A stretch of DNA of 64,000 nucleotides, taken from the NCBI RefSeq assembly GCF_032818155.1, contig NZ_CP102589.1, forward strand, positions 3,775,528-3,839,527. The letters are read 5' to 3'. The position numbers were made by a program, and so were the translations under genes. How positions within the stretch are numbered: position 1 is the first letter of the stretch; every line of letters starts with the position of its first letter. The stretch is from Niallia taxi (lineage in GTDB: Bacteria > Bacillota > Bacilli > Bacillales > Cytobacillaceae). A model generated the notes under the pieces. The model did no database searches. It saw only the letters and a list, made by a program, of their open reading frames with translations, and was not told where the DNA came from. This document shows positions 61,028 to 64,000 of this stretch, in pieces.

Positions 61028-63763
61028 TTAATGCTTGCTATAAGACAGCTTTCCTGGACTAGTAAGCCAGTCATATTGAAGCAGACGCAGCTCGAACAAT
61101 CTTAACGGATCATGGAACATTTCCGGATTATTCTTCAACCGTTCCAGTAATTCCTGATATTCGTGAATCTCGACATTCTTATCCTCTATCGTCTTTTGAA
61201 GAACATCATATGGATTGCTAAAGAAGATATGGATATCTCCTGCAAGCCCATTCTCATAAAAGTCAAACTGTAATAGAAACGCGTCGACAATATTTTGAGC
61301 AACCTCTGTAAAATCCTCTGTCTCAAGATATTTATGGTATCTTGTATGAAGCATCTTTTTATTTTGTGGAATACTGCCAAACAGCTTACCAGCACTCTTC
61401 AGCAATACTTGTGATGGCTTCAAGCGAAGTAAAATATTCGCTTTGTCAATTTTGATGCTGTTTGTGAGCCTGCGTGCATCTCTTTTCCAATCATCCAAAA
61501 TGGAAAAATCACATTGAAGTGCCAGTTGGTCCTCTTCATATAATCCATTAAAGCCTTCACATAGTTCATTCAAGAAATGCTGGCTTTCATTCAACTGCTC
61601 TTGGGATAGCCTAATCCACTCATTTATCCTGTCGTACACCTTTGGCAGCAATGTTTTGTGGACATATTGGTCGATTTCACTATTCATTTTATCATTAAGC
61701 TCAATATGGATTTTTCCGAAATCGCTGTCCTCCTTAACGAAGTCCTTGCAATCTCTTAATATTTTTGGAATTTCCGTCATAATTTCCCTTGTAGTAGTGT
61801 CTTTAATATCTTCAAAGGAATTTACGATAGTACGCGTTTTTTCCACTTCTATATCTGAAAGCTGGTTATTTGCACCTGAAAGCTTGCTGACAATCTCCTC
61901 ATACATCCGCAATGTTGTATAAAGACTTTCCTCCATTTCCAATCTTTTCTCAAAAAGGCTGGACAGCAAATCCTGTACAATCGCAATGCTTTTAACTGTA
62001 CGCTCTTCGGCAAGATTCCTTTCTGCAAAGTGCCTTCTGTAAAAGCTGCTAATATCATTAAGCTGGATACTGCGATCATTTTCTTTTGAGTAAAGGAAAA
62101 CAGCACTGTTTGGAAAATATTGATCAATTGCTGCTGTTGCCTTTTGCAGTCTTTTGGTTGCTACCTTTTCATTTTCCGCTTCATCTGCATAAATTAAGAA
62201 TTGAATTGTCAAATGAGGAGCCTTCTCCTTCCAATCTAGCAATCTTTCATAATCACTCGACTGAAAAAGCGATCTTTCATTTATAACAAAAAGGAGACTG
62301 TCTGCCAACAAGGCATAATCTGCATACTTTTCTTGATGCGGGAATGGCAATGTTGTGATAGCCCAATTATTTTCATGTAAGAAAGCGGACGGAGCATATA
62401 AATGGAATATTCTTGTATCTCCTCCATACCTTGCATGTGAAAGCTGTTCCTCATAAAAATCAGATAATGTGTCAATTGGACGAACACCTTCTTCTGTCAC
62501 TTCCGCCATTTCTAAATAATCTTGATCTTGAATAGAAATCAGACTGTTTGTATCCTCAGACAGCAATGTTTCCCCAACTAGCTCATTAATGCAAGAATTT
62601 ACACCACTGCCAGGCGAGCCAATTATGAGCAGCTGATGGCTTTCAGAAGGAATTTGCTCCACTACCTTTTGCGAGAACTTCTTATCAATAATAATGTCAT
62701 TGTTTTGCGCCCAGTTTGAAATTGATTCCAGTAATTGCACTATTTCTGTCAAGTCAACAGCGGCCTCTGCATTATTGATTAAATGCTCAGAATTGCTGAT
62801 GATATCCGTCGCAAGCGTTCCAGGGAACATTTCATTCCAAGCCAGAACAGCAGATGCAGCTGTTATCAAACGATTGTTAGTTGCTGTTACTAATAAATTG
62901 CTTAAAATAGCAGGAACAAGCCCTCTAATTTCCTTTATCGGATAAGCAGAGCTTATTAGATGTAAATAGGCGTTTTCCAGCACCTCAGGAAGCTCTTTCC
63001 ACTCTTCCGCTTCCTCCCAATGAAGCTGTTGAAACAGCTGATTGAAGTCTCTCAGCCATGCTAAGTAAAAAGGGCTGTTTTCATAATTTGCCCAAATTGC
63101 TGTACTCAGTTTTTCGAATAGCCTTTGATCTAGCTCCGAAACACTTCCGATGCTCTCCATAAAATAACCGGGCTCATGCTCTGCGATAACACCGATTTTA
63201 GCATATTGAATTAAAGCTTCATACCATTTTAATGAATTGGTTCTGTCTCCTTCATTAACAGCCAGTTCAATCGCATCTTCCCAGTTTTCATTTTCCTCGA
63301 AATAAGCCTTTGCAAGCATCGTCATATTGGCATAATCAGGATTTGTTGCAAGCAAGCTTTTGATTGTATGCTGCGCCATATCATGATTGCCTTTTTCAAT
63401 ATATAAGGCAAACAGCTGCATGGAAATTTCTGTATTTAACAATTCTGAATCAGACAATACAGCCTTATATATGCTTTCCGCTGTCGATAACTCACCAAGC
63501 TCCATATAAGCATCAGCCAAGTTTTTCTTGGCCCAAGGTTCAAGCTCGTTTGCAATATTCTCCCACTTGAATATCGCTGATTCATAGTCATGGACAAGAA
63601 AATATAATTCCCCCTGTGCAAAGCGGATAGAGGTAAGGTCAGGAACATTTTTCCGTTGCTCAGCAATATACAATTGACCGAGCACCTCAATAGGCGGCTC
63701 TTCTCTATCCATCGTCAATCCTTCATAATATGATTTATTAATTAATTTCTTTTCTAATGTCAT
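61028..63763 (-). CDS. TPR protein with degenerate dynamin-like GTPase domain
   Basis: 911 residues, soluble. Residues about 40-190 are TPR-like helical repeats (FAQGELYFLVHDYESAIFKW; NLADAYMELGELSTAESIYK). A nucleotide-fold region begins near 376 (LLIIGSPGSGVNSCINELVG): it aligns with a dynamin-type P-loop, but the Lys-Ser/Thr pair is replaced by V388-N389. The switch II DTPG position reads TTLPFPH and the specificity NKxD position reads IYADEAE, so GTP hydrolysis looks lost. The C-terminal 300 residues are helical and coiled-coil-like, as in dynamins. GGGGGAAG precedes the ATG. Monocistronic; function unknown. Confidence 0.75.
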   Translation of the reverse strand: MTLEKKLINKSYYEGLTMDREEPPIEVLGQLYIAEQRKNVPDLTSIRFAQGELYFLVHDYESAIFKWENIANELEPWAKKNLADAYMELGELSTAESIYKAVLSDSELLNTEISMQLFALYIEKGNHDMAQHTIKSLLATNPDYANMTMLAKAYFEENENWEDAIELAVNEGDRTNSLKWYEALIQYAKIGVIAEHEPGYFMESIGSVSELDQRLFEKLSTAIWANYENSPFYLAWLRDFNQLFQQLHWEEAEEWKELPEVLENAYLHLISSAYPIKEIRGLVPAILSNLLVTATNNRLITAASAVLAWNEMFPGTLATDIISNSEHLINNAEAAVDLTEIVQLLESISNWAQNNDIIIDKKFSQKVVEQIPSESHQLLIIGSPGSGVNSCINELVGETLLSEDTNSLISIQDQDYLEMAEVTEEGVRPIDTLSDFYEEQLSHARYGGDTRIFHLYAPSAFLHENNWAITTLPFPHQEKYADYALLADSLLFVINERSLFQSSDYERLLDWKEKAPHLTIQFLIYADEAENEKVATKRLQKATAAIDQYFPNSAVFLYSKENDRSIQLNDISSFYRRHFAERNLAEERTVKSIAIVQDLLSSLFEKRLEMEESLYTTLRMYEEIVSKLSGANNQLSDIEVEKTRTIVNSFEDIKDTTTREIMTEIPKILRDCKDFVKEDSDFGKIHIELNDKMNSEIDQYVHKTLLPKVYDRINEWIRLSQEQLNESQHFLNELCEGFNGLYEEDQLALQCDFSILDDWKRDARRLTNSIKIDKANILLRLKPSQVLLKSAGKLFGSIPQNKKMLHTRYHKYLETEDFTEVAQNIVDAFLLQFDFYENGLAGDIHIFFSNPYDVLQKTIEDKNVEIHEYQELLERLKNNPEMFHDPLRLFELRLLQYDWLTSPGKLSYSKH

Positions 63764-64000
63764 AACTTCCCCCTGTTATTCATTAAGAATGTTGATAAGT
63801 TATTTTTCTTCATCCTCATAATCACGTTTTTTAGCTATCATCTATCCAACTGTAATATTATGCAAATAAAACAGCATTCATAACTAGTGTCTTTGTCCAT
63901 ACTTCCCTTTATTGTAGCAAAGACATCTGTTTCGTACATTTCGGCAATTGTTCATTTATGTTACAAAACATTTACTTATATTTATAACAATAGATTACTA

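Noticed and set aside
1..64000. CRISPR arrays, prophage, complete insertion sequences, tRNA or rRNA genes
   Set aside because: Looked for and not seen: no regularly spaced repeats, no transposase or integrase genes, no structural RNA genes.

Overview
The window comes from an A+T-rich, endospore-forming, motile member of the Bacillaceae, probably a Bacillus/Niallia-type organism. Gene content and local order resemble Bacillus subtilis: yfkJ-yfkK-yfkM-treR, the lia operon, the thi operon, a gerA-type spore germination operon, motAB, a SpoVB-family flippase, yfmL and yclM. No rRNA, tRNA, CRISPR array, phage or intact insertion sequence is visible. Most of the window is ordinary chromosomal backbone with strong ribosome binding sites and intrinsic terminators.

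Layout. 1-2.7 kb: yfk cluster and an orphan trehalose-type repressor. 2.7-4.9 kb: a Sin regulatory island with a SinR, a second SinR-like protein, a zinc-ribbon protein and, on the minus strand, a 39-codon SinI-like antirepressor gene directly behind a c-di-GMP-I riboswitch. SinR-type GTTCTTT sites occur at all the promoters. 4.9-8.7 kb: pseudouridine catabolism (psuG plus an HTH-kinase) and motAB. 9-22.4 kb: DUF1992, topoisomerase III, MFS/MerR pair, HAD phosphatase, M29 aminopeptidase, acylphosphatase, MscL, YetJ, MocR/EamA pair and a thioesterase. 22.4-29.5 kb: CorA, an ECF sigma factor, a flippase, then liaI-liaH-liaF-liaS-liaR. 29.7-33.6 kb: tenI-thiO-thiS-thiG-thiF under a TPP riboswitch. 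33.7-39.1 kb: a five-gene germinant receptor operon with two B subunits. 39.2-45 kb: YfmL helicase, small (p)ppGpp synthetase RelP behind a TetR-type operator, and a heterodimeric ABC exporter. 45.3-53.4 kb: a seven-gene operon of two M20 amidohydrolases and an Opp-type peptide transporter, with a TnrA/GlnR-type box at its promoter. 54-64 kb: aspartokinase, MdtG-like MFS, XRE-cupin regulator divergent from azlCD, glutaminyl-tRNA synthetase, and a 911-aa TPR protein with a degenerate dynamin-like GTPase domain.

The most notable discovery is the riboswitch-sinI unit at 3573-3829. It would couple the second messenger c-di-GMP directly to the SinI/SinR biofilm switch, with SinR possibly feeding back on the same promoter. 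Other points worth checking are the relP promoter with a small upstream ORF, a gene that runs through its own terminator, an ECF sigma factor with an N-terminal cysteine cluster, and the TPR pseudo-GTPase.
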